Assembly (NCBI GenBank): GCA_900754275.1
Contig: CAAECF010000026.1
Coordinates: 1-6,394 of the forward strand
DNA from: an uncultured Collinsella sp.
GTDB taxonomy: Bacteria; Actinomycetota; Coriobacteriia; Coriobacteriales; Coriobacteriaceae
DNA length: 6,394 bases
Reading direction: 5' to 3'
The stretch's first letter is position 1, and each line of letters opens with the position of its first letter. Of the stretch, positions 5,773 through 6,394 are shown piece by piece. Under the pieces are notes generated by a model. It did no database searches and was not told the DNA's origin. It was given only the letters and a program-made list of their open reading frames with translations. The position numbers and the translations under genes are program-made.

Positions 5773-5813
5773 AAAACCACCACAAAGGCGCCTGTCCCCT
5801 TTGTGGTGGTTTT
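5773..5813. repeat. Perfect 16 bp inverted repeat, REP-like palindrome or terminator-like hairpin
   Basis: AAAACCACCACAAAGG (5773-5788) is the exact reverse complement of CCTTTGTGGTGGTTTT (5798-5813), with a 9 nt loop CGCCTGTCC. It begins 3 nt beyond the stop codon of the shikimate kinase gene and lies 42 nt upstream of the aroQ start. On transcripts of the minus strand, the 3' arm ends in TTTT, so it may act as a weak terminator or attenuator between the two genes. The stem is AT-rich at the base and has no long T tract outside it, which is unusual for a plain terminator. The core GGCGCCTGTCCCC resembles the widespread GGTGCCTGTCCCC class of intergenic palindromes linked to REP-associated transposases; that likeness is from memory. 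Confidence 0.75.
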
Positions 5814-5815
5814 GG

Positions 5816-6394
5816 TTAGAGAGCGGGTGGGAGGGTGTCGAGGAGGGCTTGGGCGGTGTTGGCGGCGCAGTCGCGTGAGTCGATGATGTAGTCGGCCCAG
5901 GAGCGGTAGCGCGGCATGCGCTGCTCGGCGAGCTTGTCGATGCCATCGCGCGCCGTGATGGGGCGGCCCTTGTGGGCGAGCTCGTCGAGCTTGCGGTTGA
6001 GCATCACGATCTGGCTATTCTGGTGCAGCAGCGGGTAGTTCTCGTCGCGCGTGACCACGCCGCCGCCGGTGGAAAGCACCAGGCCGCTGCGCTTGGAGAT
6101 GTCGGCCAGCGCCGCCGTCTCCTGTTCGCGGAACGCCGCCTCGCCGCGCTCGACGATAAAGTCGGCGCAGGGCATGCCCAGGCGCTCCTCGAGGGCGCGA
6201 TCCAGATCGATGTGCTCTCGCCCCGTGAGCAGGGCAATCTGCTCGCCCACACGGGTCTTGCCCGAGCCCGGCATGCCGATCAGCGCGATGTTCTGTTCGC
6301 GGCGTGACAGGCGCTCCGTTACGTCCAGAATGCGCTCGCGCGGAGTGACCTGGCCGGTGTAGCGCTCAACGGCTTGCGCCGCCTGGGCCACGAG
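5816..6394 (-). CDS. aroK: Shikimate kinase domain fused to the C-terminal end of shikimate dehydrogenase (AroE-AroK), 3' part of gene
   Basis: The frame is open to the right edge, so the true start lies outside the window; 192 residues are visible. The first codons read LVAQAAQAVERYTG, matching the C-terminal helix of shikimate dehydrogenase (E. coli AroE has LVAQAAHAF there). About 20 residues of linker lead into a complete shikimate kinase. Its Walker A is GMPGSGKT (40-47, counted from the edge), followed by IDLDRALEERLG (62-73, D63 and D65), ERGEAAFRE (82-90), the STGGGVV shikimate-site glycines (108-114), the lid arginine in GRPI (143-146), and RMPRYRSWADY near the end. AroE reduces 3-dehydroshikimate with NADPH and AroK phosphorylates shikimate, so the fusion would join two consecutive steps in the cytoplasm. 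A GTG at 6391 could be mistaken for a start, but it lies inside the AroE-like helix and there is no reason to prefer it. The next gene, aroQ, supplies the step before AroE. Confidence 0.88.
   Translation of the reverse strand, partial: LVAQAAQAVERYTGQVTPRERILDVTERLSRREQNIALIGMPGSGKTRVGEQIALLTGREHIDLDRALEERLGMPCADFIVERGEAAFREQETAALADISKRSGLVLSTGGGVVTRDENYPLLHQNSQIVMLNRKLDELAHKGRPITARDGIDKLAEQRMPRYRSWADYIIDSRDCAANTAQALLDTLPPAL

Noticed and set aside
5731..5946. An N-terminal extension of aroQ up to 5946
   Set aside because: The extra residues are rich in Pro, Ser and Thr, overlap the aroE-aroK coding region in another frame and run through the palindrome; the ATG at 5730 with its own ribosome binding site starts exactly at the family's usual N-terminus.
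1..6394. CRISPR array, insertion sequence or defence system
   Set aside because: No regularly spaced repeats, transposase motifs or paired terminal repeats were found; every long stretch is accounted for by envelope or shikimate genes.

Overview
The window reads as chromosomal DNA from a moderately GC-rich Gram-positive bacterium. The best guess is a gut actinobacterium of the Coriobacteriia, Collinsella or a relative. This rests on overall flavour: an AroE-AroK fusion, YfhO and TagGH/Wzm-Wzt-type genes, AGGAG ribosome binding sites, and a GGCGCCTGTCCCC-type intergenic palindrome. It was not tested by any search.

Layout. Positions 1-2252 (minus strand) hold a tightly packed cell-envelope operon read right to left: a membrane-anchored family 2 glycosyltransferase (1281-2252), a second GtrB/CsbB-like one (306-1274), and the N-terminus of a YfhO-family multi-membrane protein (1-322, running off the left edge and absent from simple closed-ORF lists). 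A 160 bp divergent promoter region (2253-2412) separates it from a plus-strand pair: an ABC-2 polysaccharide-export permease (2413-3258) and its ATPase (3270-4037). Next come a tRNA-Arg(UCU) gene (4092-4168) with a strong terminator (4178-4210), and an acyltransferase family 3 membrane protein (4244-5230). A bidirectional terminator (5236-5266) closes that gene and also the convergent shikimate-pathway genes on the minus strand. Those are aroQ (5293-5730) and, upstream of it, the 3' part of a gene whose product joins the C-terminal tail of shikimate dehydrogenase (AroE) to a complete shikimate kinase (AroK) (5816-6394, open at the right edge). A perfect 16 bp palindrome (5773-5813) lies between these two.

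How the genes fit together. The left two thirds look like part of a surface-glycan locus. The two GT2 enzymes probably load sugars onto a polyprenyl-phosphate carrier on the cytoplasmic side. YfhO-type proteins use such carriers to glycosylate polymers outside the membrane. The ABC pair exports a lipid-linked glycan or teichoic-acid-like polymer. The AT3 protein could O-acylate a surface glycan, though its link to the locus is by proximity only. The right end is ordinary aromatic amino acid biosynthesis.

No CRISPR array, insertion sequence, phage gene or clearly new system is visible. The points most worth a second look are the AroE-AroK fusion, the GT2-YfhO module facing an ABC exporter, and the REP-like palindrome.
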